This document shows positions 1 through 8,685 of a DNA stretch of 12,976 nucleotides, one piece after another. Each line of letters starts with the position of its first letter. Position 1 is the stretch's first letter. This DNA is from an uncultured Bacteroidota bacterium (GTDB taxonomy: Bacteria; Bacteroidota; Bacteroidia; Chitinophagales; Chitinophagaceae), in assembly GCA_903825065.1 (NCBI GenBank), contig CAIJZG010000110.1:1-12976 (forward strand), in the 5' to 3' direction. The position numbers and the translations under genes were made by a program. A model generated the notes under the pieces. The model ran no database searches and had not been told where the DNA came from. It worked only from the letters and a program-made list of their open reading frames with translations.

Positions 1-1320
1 ATATACTTCTTTGATGTTTTTATTTTTCAATAAATTTGTTAGTCCAACCACATCAATATTTGTTCCTACTATAGAAATAGATCTCAATTTTCCCATATTA
101 GAAAGTCGCAATAACCCAAGGTTTGAAATACTTGTATAGTTCAGGTTTAATTTTTCCAAATAGGGGAACCTGGCAATAAATTCCAATTGATCATCTGTAA
201 CCGACATCTTGGAAAGATTCAAATGCAGTATTTGTTTTTTAATAGTTTCAAGCTCTTTTAATTTTTCGAAACTATAGTTTGCTTTACCAAAAAAAGAAAC
301 GGTTAATGCTGGCGAATGAAAGCCCAAAGGTTTTATGATTCGATAATTATTATTAAGCTCCTTAACTTTTTTCTCATCAGCAGCTGCGAAAGAATAAACT
401 GGTTCATTTTTGACGCTAAGATAAGGTTGTAAATATTCCATTGCCAGAATTCTCAAACTATCATTCTCTGGCCTATCAACAAGCTTTCCAGAAAATGGTG
501 CTCCAGACTTAATCCATATTTCTAATAGTTTTGTTTCCGATTCATTTAATTGAGGTTTATCTGTTAATGGCATATGTTTCTTATCCATTAATGGTAATCG
601 GAGTCTCTCGATTAATAAACTTTTTACCAAATCGCCTTGTTCAATAGCTTTCCCATTTTTCCCCCCCTTGATAATGGACATGCTATCTGTTAATGATAGT
701 CCTCCTTTTTGATTGTGTCCCAAATGACAATTTCCACATTTTGCTTTAAAGATTGGATTGATTGCATCTGCGAAAATTGTGGCATTTTCTTTATTAATGA
801 AAGATGGTTGATCTAAATGAAGTGGCTGTAACAAAAAGTTTTCTCCATGGGTTATTGCTGCACCCCAATGGCCTGTGAAAATCACTAAAAATAAAATCCC
901 AAAAGAAAGAATCCGATTATAAAGTTTACTTCGCAAGAACTGATTATAGTAAATAAAAAATAACCAAGAAATTAAGGCAATAGAAATTCCTGACCATTTA
1001 TGCCAAGTCAGTAACTCCCCCTTATCTGATTGTTCAATGGATAAAATCATCCCCATCATTGCAGTAATTATTGCCGTAAGAACTGCTACAAATCGTATAT
1101 AAATCCAGATAGAATTATTATTGATCTCATCAGGAAGCCAGCAGGGAATGATGGAAAGTATTAATAACACAATCGGAAAATGCAAAAATAAAGGATGCAT
1201 TCTTCCGGCTATTTGTAACCAAACAGGAATCTGAAGTTTATCTTCAAAAACAAACAGGAAAAGCAATAAAACAATACCACTAAATAAAATGGCATTGACA
1301 ATTTTATTAAATCGCTCCAT
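1..1320 (-). CDS. Membrane-bound c-type cytochrome with leucine-rich repeats, DUF2231-like (3' end beyond window)
   Basis: I translated this frame by hand; it is open from ATG at 1320 to the left edge, giving the first 440 residues, so the C-terminus is missing. Five hydrophobic stretches lie near residues 8-25, 45-61, 72-95, 108-124 and 137-155. The second begins MHPLFLHFP, and the last ends GHWGAAITHGEN; both His-containing motifs resemble DUF2231-type membrane domains and could bind heme b (inference). A single heme c motif, CGNCH, sits at residues 195-199, and Met250 in KHMPL is a candidate sixth ligand. From about residue 340 onward short LxxLxLxxT-type repeats indicate leucine-rich repeats, still running at the edge. 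The ATG directly abuts the stop of the propeller gene upstream, so this is the fourth and last visible gene of the operon. A likely job is passing electrons between the membrane and the exported partners, but no member of this exact architecture has a function known to me. Confidence 0.85.
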   Translation of the reverse strand, partial: MERFNKIVNAILFSGIVLLLFLFVFEDKLQIPVWLQIAGRMHPLFLHFPIVLLILSIIPCWLPDEINNNSIWIYIRFVAVLTAIITAMMGMILSIEQSDKGELLTWHKWSGISIALISWLFFIYYNQFLRSKLYNRILSFGILFLVIFTGHWGAAITHGENFLLQPLHLDQPSFINKENATIFADAINPIFKAKCGNCHLGHNQKGGLSLTDSMSIIKGGKNGKAIEQGDLVKSLLIERLRLPLMDKKHMPLTDKPQLNESETKLLEIWIKSGAPFSGKLVDRPENDSLRILAMEYLQPYLSVKNEPVYSFAAADEKKVKELNNNYRIIKPLGFHSPALTVSFFGKANYSFEKLKELETIKKQILHLNLSKMSVTDDQLEFIARFPYLEKLNLNYTSISNLGLLRLSNMGKLRSISIVGTNIDVVGLTNLLKNKNIKEVY

Positions 1321-2349
1321 TTATACTTGGGTAAATTTATAAGGATATACTTTCCCTGAAGCCCACTGTGCTACATAGATACTGCCTTCATCATCAACAC
1401 ATACATCATGCGGATGGGTGAAAATTTTATCTGTTTGTGACAATGGTTTCAATTTCCCATTTTCATAAACTGGCATGGACCCTCCCAAATTAGAGACTAC
1501 TTTATTTTCTTTATTTAAAATTGTGACAAATCCAGAAGCTTCTGTATTCAAATCTGGCGATCTTAAAACTGCTGCATATAAATAATCACCTTTAATAACT
1601 GGTCTGCAAACACAAGCACCGGGCAAATGAATCACTTCTAATAATTTTCCATCGAGCGAAAATCTTTTAAAGGCATTTCTACTTCTATCTGTAACAATAA
1701 GTGTGGGAGTAGATAGTCGGGTATCTAAGCAAATACCATGTGCGTTATCTAAATGCTCATCACCTTCACCCCTGCCAGCAAAATAATTTATCAATTTCCC
1801 ATCAGCTGAATAGTGCAAAACAAATTGAGCTCCATAACCATCGGCTATATAAAACTCACCATTATCCAATACGGTTGTTTCTGTAGGAACAAATGCTTCT
1901 TTTTTCTGATACACATTAATCTCTGGAGGTGGGTCGATGGTAAATAAGATTTTCCCATCGATAGTTGTTTTATAAACTTGATGCCGATTAGTATCTGTAA
2001 TAAATAATAAATCTTCTTTCCCGGTTTTTTGAATAGTTAAGCCATGAGCACCGGGAAATTCTTTGCCCCAAGTATCAATTAATTTTCCTGATTTATTATA
2101 AATGATAATATTATTTTTAGTTTCATTAGTCAACAATAAAATTCTTCCTTTACTGTCTTGAACCATTTCATGACAGTCATTAACAGGCGTTTTCTCTGGA
2201 TTTAGATTGCCCCATTTATTATTGAGGCGATATTGCTTTTCATTATGTCCATAAATAGGATCTGCTTTAGATTTCGAAAACAAATCTTTAGCAATAAAGA
2301 AAGCAGCTGTGCCAGTAAGTGTTTTTCTTACAAATTCTTTTCTATTCAT
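1321..2349 (-). CDS. Exported six-bladed beta-propeller (NHL / SMP-30-like) protein
   Basis: 342 residues from ATG at 2349 to TAA. The N-terminus (MNRKEFVRKTL followed by a hydrophobic stretch to about residue 20) resembles a Tat signal with Arg-Lys in place of Arg-Arg, so export is likely but the route is less certain. The rest shows NHL-like blades: repeated units ending DxxG, then IxVxDxxxxxVxxF-like strands. Blade-start positions carry His60 (CHEM), His102 (AHGL), Glu157 (PTET), His204 (AHGI), Cys246/Cys248 (ACVCRP) and His312/His314 (HPHDV), which could line the central channel and bind a metal, as in peptidyl-hydroxyglycine lyase (inference). The gene begins 9 bases after the DUF1501 stop, and its own stop touches the ATG of the membrane cytochrome, so it is cotranscribed with both. 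It could be an enzyme or a scaffold; the substrate is unknown. Confidence 0.85.
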   Translation of the reverse strand: MNRKEFVRKTLTGTAAFFIAKDLFSKSKADPIYGHNEKQYRLNNKWGNLNPEKTPVNDCHEMVQDSKGRILLLTNETKNNIIIYNKSGKLIDTWGKEFPGAHGLTIQKTGKEDLLFITDTNRHQVYKTTIDGKILFTIDPPPEINVYQKKEAFVPTETTVLDNGEFYIADGYGAQFVLHYSADGKLINYFAGRGEGDEHLDNAHGICLDTRLSTPTLIVTDRSRNAFKRFSLDGKLLEVIHLPGACVCRPVIKGDYLYAAVLRSPDLNTEASGFVTILNKENKVVSNLGGSMPVYENGKLKPLSQTDKIFTHPHDVCVDDEGSIYVAQWASGKVYPYKFTQV

Positions 2350-2358
2350 AAAAGTGTT

Positions 2359-3813
2359 TTAAGCGATTATTTTGTTTACTACATTCCCATAGAGATCTGT
2401 TAAGCGATACCTTCTTCCTTGGTACTTATAGACAAGTTTTTCATGATCCAAACCCATCAAATTCAAAACAGTTGCTTGAAAATCGTGCACATGCACTGGG
2501 TCTTTCACAATATTATATCCAAATTCATCTGTTTCTCCGTGAACAATACCGGGCTTTATTCCACCACCCGCCATCCAAATAGTAAAGCATCGAGGGTGAT
2601 GATCTCTCCCATAATTATCAACCAACATTTTACCCTGACAATAATTTGTTCTTCCAAATTCACCTCCCCATATAACCAATGTTTCATCTAATAAACCCCT
2701 TTGCTTTAAATCGGTAATTAATGCAGCAGAAGGCTGATCTACATCCTGAGCCTGTCCGCGCATTTCATTAGGTAAATTTCCATGTTGATCCCATCCCTGA
2801 TGATATAACTGAACAAATCTCACACCATTCTCAGATAGTTTTCTTGCTAATAAACAGTTTGCTGCATAAGTTCCAGGCACCAGACAATCTGCACCATATA
2901 ACTTAATGATATCCTCTGATTCTTTTGAAGTATCCATTATTTCAGGAACAGCAGTCTGCATACGATAAGCCATTTCATACTGTTGAATTTTTGCAGATAT
3001 TTCCGGATCGCCAAAATTGTTGAATTCTTCCTGATTTAATTCAGCGATTTTGTCGAGCATTTTTCTTCGTGTTTGACGATCCATTCCATTCGGATCCTGC
3101 AAATACAAAATCGGATTTTCACCACTACTAAATTGAACACCCTGATGTACTGAATCTAAAAATCCATTAGTCCAAAGTTTTGAATACACACCTTGTCCAT
3201 TGCCCTTACCTCTAGAAAGCAATACACAAAAGGCCGGCAAATTATTATTTTCTGTACCCAAACCATAACTCACCCAAGAACCCATACTTGGACGATTGCC
3301 CTGTTGCGCACCAGATTGAAAAAAAGTAAGCGCAGGATCATGATTGATAGCTTCCGTATTCATTGTTTTAATGATACAGATATCATCTACAATTTTTGAC
3401 ATATGCGGAAATAATTCACTTACCCAAGCACCAGACTGTCCATGCTGATTAAATTTATAATAAGAACCAATTAAAGGAAAGCTAGTTTGAGTAGAACTCA
3501 TACCAGTTAAACGTTGACCACCTCTCACAGATTCGGGCAGATTTTCTCCCATCATCTGACACAGCAATGGTTTATAATCGAAAGATTCTAATTGTGAAGG
3601 AGCTCCATTTTGAAAAAGATAAATAACTCGCTTTGCCTTGGGTGCAAAATGAGGAAGCCCGCGCATGATCGCATCTTCTGGACTACCATTACTACCAAAC
3701 AAATCTGGAATAAGTAATGAACCCAACGCAGCAGATCCTAGTCCGATACTCAGTCTGCTCATGAATTTGCGGCGATTCATATTTAGTCCGTGTTCAAATA
3801 GTTCTTTTTCCAT
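2359..3813 (-). CDS. DUF1501 family protein, Tat-exported
   Basis: 484 residues from ATG at 3813, a normal length for the family. A twin-arginine motif (NRRKFM, residues 13-18) precedes a hydrophobic run to about residue 35, indicating folded export by Tat. Met12 gives an alternative start that would place the twin arginine at positions 3-4 and looks equally good. DUF1501 hallmarks are clear: YHQGWDQHGN (338-346, with Asp342 and His344), LLDETLVIWGGEFGRTN (375-390), GRDHHP (402-407) followed by WMAGGGIKPG, and a C-terminal HVHDFQATVL with His441, His443 and Asp444. These Asp/His clusters resemble the metal sites of alkaline-phosphatase and sulfatase-like hydrolases, to which the family is thought to be related, but the substrate is not known. 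Only one base separates this ATG from the stop of the DUF1549/DUF1553 gene, so translation is probably coupled. Confidence 0.93.
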   Translation of the reverse strand: MEKELFEHGLNMNRRKFMSRLSIGLGSAALGSLLIPDLFGSNGSPEDAIMRGLPHFAPKAKRVIYLFQNGAPSQLESFDYKPLLCQMMGENLPESVRGGQRLTGMSSTQTSFPLIGSYYKFNQHGQSGAWVSELFPHMSKIVDDICIIKTMNTEAINHDPALTFFQSGAQQGNRPSMGSWVSYGLGTENNNLPAFCVLLSRGKGNGQGVYSKLWTNGFLDSVHQGVQFSSGENPILYLQDPNGMDRQTRRKMLDKIAELNQEEFNNFGDPEISAKIQQYEMAYRMQTAVPEIMDTSKESEDIIKLYGADCLVPGTYAANCLLARKLSENGVRFVQLYHQGWDQHGNLPNEMRGQAQDVDQPSAALITDLKQRGLLDETLVIWGGEFGRTNYCQGKMLVDNYGRDHHPRCFTIWMAGGGIKPGIVHGETDEFGYNIVKDPVHVHDFQATVLNLMGLDHEKLVYKYQGRRYRLTDLYGNVVNKIIA

Positions 3814-3814
3814 A

Positions 3815-6136
3815 TCAGGATTTTGTTATTGCTTCTTGCATATTATAAATAATCTGAATTGCCTGCATAGTTGTTGCCAATTCAGATGTATTTTTTGTTT
3901 TGGGTTGATATACACCAATAGCAATCATTTTTTCAGCTTTTGTTTTATTCTGATTAAAATTTTCTTTTGCTTCTTTCCAATAACTCAGCAATGCATCTAT
4001 CTCTTTGCCTGATGGATTTCTACAGATAATGGTTTTAAATGCTTCTGTAATAATTTTTATAGGATCAGTATCTTTCTGCAATAATTTATCTGCCAGGGCT
4101 TTAGAAGCTTCAATCATTGTGGGATCATTCAACATGATTAGTGCTTGAAGAGGGGTATTGGTTCTATAACGGCTCACCTGACATTCATCTCTATTACTTG
4201 CATCAAACATCATCATCGAAGGAGGTGGCACGGTTCTCTTTATAAAAGTATAGATACCTCTGCGATATAATAATTGCCCCGAATCCTGAATATACTTTTT
4301 CAAGATACCCCTTCCTGAAGTTGCCATTTCCCATAGCCCGTCTGGCTGATAAGGTTTTACACTAGGCCCTCCAATAGTTTTATTTAAAAGTCCACTACTG
4401 CCTAAAAGCATATCTCTGATTAACTCAGCAGGGTAACGAACTCTAGGAGCATAGGAAAGGTAAATGTTTGCAGGATCTCTATTTAATTTATCCTTTGATA
4501 TTTTGCTTGATTGGCGATAAGTAGCCGAAAGAACAATTTGCTTAACCAGTCTTTTGATATTCCATCCATTTTCTTGAAAGTCAACTGCAAGCCAATCTAA
4601 TAATTCTGGATGTGTTGGCAAATCTCCCTGCATACCAAAGTCAGCAGCAGACTTCACTAAACCTCTACCAAAAAACTCTTGCCAGATTCTATTTACAAAA
4701 ACCCTTGCAGGCAAAGGATTACGTTTATCAAATGTCCATTGAGCAAGACCCAATCGATTTTTAGGAAATGATTTTTCAAATGGAAGAATTGCAGCAGGTG
4801 TAGATGGGAAAACTTCGACACTGGGTTGATCATAATTACCTCTTGCCAGTAAAAATGTTTTTCTTGCTGTGTCTTTATCTTTCATAATGGATACTTCTAA
4901 TTTATTCGTATCCATTTTATTAATAAATGATAGAGTAGTCTGCAGATCCTCTTTTGTTATCTGCATTCGTGGATTTTTAGCCCAGGTTTCAGGTCCACCC
5001 ACAGTTGCCTCTAATCCTACTTCATTTACACTATTGAAAAAAGCATATAATTGATAGTAATCTTTTTGAGAAATCGGATCATATTTATGATCATGACATT
5101 TAGCACATTCCACAGTAACGGCAAGAATTGATCTGCTAAATGTGTTTGTTCTATCCACTACATATTGCACACGATACTCTTCATCAATTACCCCTCCTTC
5201 TTCTGTGATTTTATGATTTCTATTAAAACCTGTGGCTAAAATTTGTTCTTTGCTTGCATTAGGAATTAGATCTCCTGCCAATTGCCAGGTAATAAAACTA
5301 TCATAACGCATGTTTTTATTAAATGCGTGTATTACCCAATCACGCCAGGGCCATTGAGAACGATAGTTATCATCTTGATAGCCATGTGAATCAGAAAAGC
5401 GTGCAATATCCAGCCAGTTGATTGCCATTCGCTCACCATATTGTGGCATGTTGAGTAAACGGTCTATTAAAAGTTCATACGCATTAGGATTCTTATCATT
5501 TACGAAATTTTGGGTTTCTAAAGGACTTGGCAAGATTCCTACAAGATCCATATAAGCCCGTTTTACCAACCTTTCTTTTTCTGCTATTTCATTAGGATCA
5601 AGACCTTTGCTTTCCATTTTTTTCAAAATGAAATAATCGATCTCATTAATTGGCCACTGTTTATTATTTACATTCGGCAAAGGATTTTTCTTAGGTGCCA
5701 CAAAAGCCCAGTGTGGTTCATACACAGCTCCTTGACTGATCCATTTTTTTATAATTGCTAATTCCCTGTCATTCAACCTAGCCAATCTACTAGAAGGCTT
5801 AGGCATAAGTATACTCGTATCTTTGGAAGATACCCGAATATATAATTCAGATTGCTCTGGCTTACCTGCAACCAATGAATGTTTGGTGGGATGATCCTGC
5901 AATGCTTTAAAAGCCTCAGAAGCTAAATCTAATCTTAAGCCCGCTTCCCTTTTTCTAGCATCGGGGCCGTGACAATTAAAACATTTATCAGACAATATTG
6001 GCCTTACATCATAGTTATAACTAACCTGATCAGGTATGGATTCTTCTTGCTGATTTTTATTTTTGCAAGAAAAAACATAGACCAATCCAACAAGAAGTAT
6101 CAGGGAATTACCCTGTTTGAACTTTATGGAATGCAT
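3815..6136 (-). CDS. PSCyt1 / DUF1549 / DUF1553 lipoprotein (planctomycete-type cytochrome c)
   Basis: The frame can be read from a TTG at 6160, but the in-frame ATG at 6136 is the better start. It yields 773 residues with a lipoprotein signal ending VYVFSC (Cys24), suggesting membrane anchoring. Numbering from that ATG, a PSCyt1 module follows with heme c motif CFNCH (52-56) and the typical GPDARKREAGLRLD, plus a Met-containing ILMPKP (about 109-114) that could supply the sixth ligand. DUF1549 spans roughly 160-375 and holds a second CxxCH, CAKCH (344-348), in the family signature CxxCHDHKYDPISQKDYY. DUF1553 spans roughly 460-750, with NPLPARVFVNRIWQEFFGRG and NTPLQALIMLNDP as landmarks. The spacer between the two DUFs is short, without the LamG-like insert some relatives have. 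It is the first gene of the four-gene operon. It probably exchanges electrons with the membrane cytochrome encoded by the last gene; the reaction is unknown. Confidence 0.93.
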   Translation of the reverse strand: MHSIKFKQGNSLILLVGLVYVFSCKNKNQQEESIPDQVSYNYDVRPILSDKCFNCHGPDARKREAGLRLDLASEAFKALQDHPTKHSLVAGKPEQSELYIRVSSKDTSILMPKPSSRLARLNDRELAIIKKWISQGAVYEPHWAFVAPKKNPLPNVNNKQWPINEIDYFILKKMESKGLDPNEIAEKERLVKRAYMDLVGILPSPLETQNFVNDKNPNAYELLIDRLLNMPQYGERMAINWLDIARFSDSHGYQDDNYRSQWPWRDWVIHAFNKNMRYDSFITWQLAGDLIPNASKEQILATGFNRNHKITEEGGVIDEEYRVQYVVDRTNTFSRSILAVTVECAKCHDHKYDPISQKDYYQLYAFFNSVNEVGLEATVGGPETWAKNPRMQITKEDLQTTLSFINKMDTNKLEVSIMKDKDTARKTFLLARGNYDQPSVEVFPSTPAAILPFEKSFPKNRLGLAQWTFDKRNPLPARVFVNRIWQEFFGRGLVKSAADFGMQGDLPTHPELLDWLAVDFQENGWNIKRLVKQIVLSATYRQSSKISKDKLNRDPANIYLSYAPRVRYPAELIRDMLLGSSGLLNKTIGGPSVKPYQPDGLWEMATSGRGILKKYIQDSGQLLYRRGIYTFIKRTVPPPSMMMFDASNRDECQVSRYRTNTPLQALIMLNDPTMIEASKALADKLLQKDTDPIKIITEAFKTIICRNPSGKEIDALLSYWKEAKENFNQNKTKAEKMIAIGVYQPKTKNTSELATTMQAIQIIYNMQEAITKS

Positions 6137-6331
6137 AGTTAGCTTTGTTTCGTATGGCAATTAAGGCTGATCGTTAAATCGTAGACGACTACCCTCTTTT
6201 AAAAATAATTGATTTTTTGCTGAAAAGTCAGTTTTTAATTGACAAAGATTCAATGTTTAGAAGAGTGTGATTATTTCATTTATAAGTTGTACAAATCGCA
6301 CAGTAAATACCCAATTAATGAAATGTATTTT
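6137..6331 (-). other. Intergenic leader upstream of the cytochrome operon
   Basis: These 195 bases separate the M42-like gene from the first gene of the operon, both on the minus strand. The promoter of the operon is expected here if it is not read through from the M42-like gene. I looked for the Bacteroidota consensus (TTG, about 19-20 bases, TAnnTTTG) on the minus strand and found only partial matches, the nearest being AATCTTTG at about 6250-6243 without a correctly spaced TTG. No convincing hairpin followed by a T-run is present after the M42-like gene. Confidence 0.35.
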
Positions 6332-8467
6332 TTAATGTTTAAGCGTATGATTCATCATAATTGCTTTAATTAGCTGGATTAAACTTTTCATATCATTAAA
6401 ATCCATTATTTCTATGGGGGAATGAGAATATCTTCCAGGCCATGATAAAGGAACAGAAGGAATACCATTACTCAAAAATCCTTGACCATCTGTTCCACCT
6501 ACTGTCATCCCATATTGAATTTTAATCGCATTTTTTTCAGATAAATTTTGCAATTTTTTCAAATTGATTCTACTGATAAAATTGATACTTTCTAATACAC
6601 GAATTACAGCGCCATTTCCCAAGGGACAATATCCAAATAATTTCGATTCCATTGCAGCATCGGATGACACATAAGTATCTATTGGATACCCAACACTTAC
6701 ATCTTTCAAATATTTTTCTGCATAGGTAGAGCCTACTAAACCGGTTTCTTCTCCAATTGACCAAACAAATGTTACTTTAAAGGGCAGTTGATTGGGATCT
6801 AAATTTTCTAATGCCAATAATAAAGCAGCACAACCAACTCGATCATCAAATCCTCTTGCTGTAGCTTTTGTTTCGCTTAATTGAATCATTTTTTTGGGCA
6901 TTGTTACAGTTGTAAAGCCCGGTTTAATTCCATCGCTTAAAGCTTCTTCTTTTGAATTAAATCCTGCATTAACAAAAAGTGGCACCTCATTATTGAAACG
7001 TTTTGTAGCCTGCAAATAGTTATTACGAGGCTCAAAAACTGCAGCAATATCTTTATTTGGTAAATGAACAAGCGCAGCATGTGCTTCCCAAGCCCAATTA
7101 AAAAAACCTCCAACATCTTTTAAGGCCAATCTCCCATCATTCAAAATAGAATCAACAATAAACCCTACTTCATCCATATGTGCTACAAAAGCTATATGCT
7201 CTTTTCCCTGACCAAAATTGAGAACTATATTTCCTTTATCATCAATAATTGGCCTTGCCCATTTTGGCAATTGAGTTAAAATAAAATCCCTCACAGTTTT
7301 TTCATCAGGATTAACTCCGTATTTAGAAACAAGTGTAGATAATAATTTTGCTTCCTTTTGAAAACTTGTAAAAGATTCCTCTTTTATTGGCATTGAAAAA
7401 GTATGCAAAGAATTAATATCCCACGGTTTATTTTCAACACAGTTCAACCATGTTTTTACTAATTGTTCTATACTTTTAATAGAAACCATTTCAACAGGAG
7501 TAGCGGTATAATTCGATGGCAATCCTAGATTATAAACTTTTGCCTTATCCCATTCTGGTGTATTAGTAGAGGGGTGTCGAAAAGCAATAACTGGTTTCGT
7601 TATTTTTTGTATGGCAATATTATTGGGGATAATCTCTTCAACTAAAAGTTCGTTTTCATTATTAATAGCTCCATTCAAAAAACGGTTGTACCTAACAACT
7701 TCATCAAATGGGCCATATTGATTTACTATCGCTTCAAGACCTTTGCCATTTATTAATTCTAAAGCAGTAAATGCAATAATCGTAGTCCCTAAGAAATGAT
7801 TATTTAATAATGTTTGCGCTACTGTTGCTAAAGCAATAACTGCTGCTTTTGAGGCTACAGAAGGAGCAGCTAAATATTTGCCTGCAACGATCGTAGGTTT
7901 TTTGTTAATGGTTACTGGGTCTAATAAATCAATACCTTTTTTGTTTACAGCTTTTGCAGAAGACACCCCGATATCAATAAAAGCTTCCTGCCATTGAAAA
8001 ACATTTTTACTTTTCTCGGGTATTGCCCGATACCCATCATAATGTGAAGAAGGAATAGTTGATACTCCAATTTGAATATTATTTTCTGAATTTATTTTTA
8101 CTTCATTACCCTCTAGAAACTGATGAAACAAGGTTCCTTGATATCCGAAACCTAATGGAGCAATTCTTAAATAACCATCTTCTTGTATTTGGCTAATCAC
8201 ATAACCAGGTTCATCTAATGGAGCAGTAAATAATCTTTTCGGATAACCACTTCCAATAGTAATAACTAGATTACCTAATTGATCTTGTGTACAAATCCCT
8301 TTCTTAAAAAGCAAATTGATAAAAGTTCTTGCTTCTTCTTCTCTACCTGTAACTGCACTGGTCTTTGAAAATGCCTCACAATTCGAAAGCAATATTTTTT
8401 GAGTCTCAGAAAGTTGTGCTATTGATTGGTAAGAACAAAATAATAAAAGTATCAATATTTTTTTCAT
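6332..8467 (-). CDS. Exported tandem M42-type metallo-aminopeptidase with an apparently inactive N-terminal half
   Basis: 711 residues, about twice a usual M42 aminopeptidase (roughly 340-370). A Sec signal is present (MKKILILLLF to SIA-Q, cleavage after about residue 17). The C-terminal half (about 375-711) holds the full dinuclear metal set: His430 in AHMDEVG, Asp541/Asp542 in GFDDRVG, Glu573 (base) and Glu574 in IGEETG, Asp603 in SSDAA and His682 in RYSHSP. The N-terminal half (about 20-340) aligns with it: APLDEPG (82-88), AAPSVAS (200-206), ALELINGKG (235-243), VRYNRF (258-263) and NYTATPVE (319-326). At the ligand positions it has Pro83, Pro202/Ser203, Leu238, Asn261 and Ala322, so it probably binds no metal; only Glu237, matching the catalytic base, remains. 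The active half likely trims N-terminal residues from peptides in the periplasm or outside the cell. Most known M42 enzymes are cytosolic and form TET dodecamers, so export plus covalent duplication is unusual. It lies 195 bases upstream of the cytochrome operon on the same strand; a functional link is not shown. Confidence 0.88.
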   Translation of the reverse strand: MKKILILLLFCSYQSIAQLSETQKILLSNCEAFSKTSAVTGREEEARTFINLLFKKGICTQDQLGNLVITIGSGYPKRLFTAPLDEPGYVISQIQEDGYLRIAPLGFGYQGTLFHQFLEGNEVKINSENNIQIGVSTIPSSHYDGYRAIPEKSKNVFQWQEAFIDIGVSSAKAVNKKGIDLLDPVTINKKPTIVAGKYLAAPSVASKAAVIALATVAQTLLNNHFLGTTIIAFTALELINGKGLEAIVNQYGPFDEVVRYNRFLNGAINNENELLVEEIIPNNIAIQKITKPVIAFRHPSTNTPEWDKAKVYNLGLPSNYTATPVEMVSIKSIEQLVKTWLNCVENKPWDINSLHTFSMPIKEESFTSFQKEAKLLSTLVSKYGVNPDEKTVRDFILTQLPKWARPIIDDKGNIVLNFGQGKEHIAFVAHMDEVGFIVDSILNDGRLALKDVGGFFNWAWEAHAALVHLPNKDIAAVFEPRNNYLQATKRFNNEVPLFVNAGFNSKEEALSDGIKPGFTTVTMPKKMIQLSETKATARGFDDRVGCAALLLALENLDPNQLPFKVTFVWSIGEETGLVGSTYAEKYLKDVSVGYPIDTYVSSDAAMESKLFGYCPLGNGAVIRVLESINFISRINLKKLQNLSEKNAIKIQYGMTVGGTDGQGFLSNGIPSVPLSWPGRYSHSPIEIMDFNDMKSLIQLIKAIMMNHTLKH

Positions 8468-8647
8468 ATGCTAATTAAGTATTTCCAAATTAAGGCTTTT
8501 TCATTGAACTAAGTTTTCATGAACAATAAGATCCGGTCTGGACTATCAGTTAATGGAAACTTAGGTATTAATGGGCGTTATAAATTTTTACAAGATGCTA
8601 ATTAAACTTACCCTTATTAAAGTATTTATTTCAAAAAAAAAAATCAT

Positions 8648-8663
8648 AATTTAAGCTTAAATT
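8648..8663. repeat. Perfect 16-bp palindrome upstream of the small membrane protein gene
   Basis: AATTTAAGCTTAAATT reads the same on both strands and ends 22 bases before the ATG at 8686. It follows a run of eleven A residues (about 8633-8643). The position suits an operator for a dimeric regulator acting on the plus-strand gene or on the divergent M42-like gene. AT-rich composition makes one such palindrome in a window of this size quite possible by chance, so the regulatory role is only a suggestion. Confidence 0.5.
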
Positions 8664-8685
8664 GTAGAATCGAATGTAACTAATT

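Noticed and set aside
661..667. Run of seven C (G on the coding strand) next to five T in the membrane cytochrome gene, possible phase-variable tract
   Set aside because: The frame reads through without disruption and the tract is short; no sign of a switching function.
2419..5054. Several plus-strand open frames of 60-115 codons inside the DUF1501 and DUF1549/DUF1553 genes
   Set aside because: They lie antisense to well-supported genes and their translations show no domain or signal; they are shadows of the coding strand.
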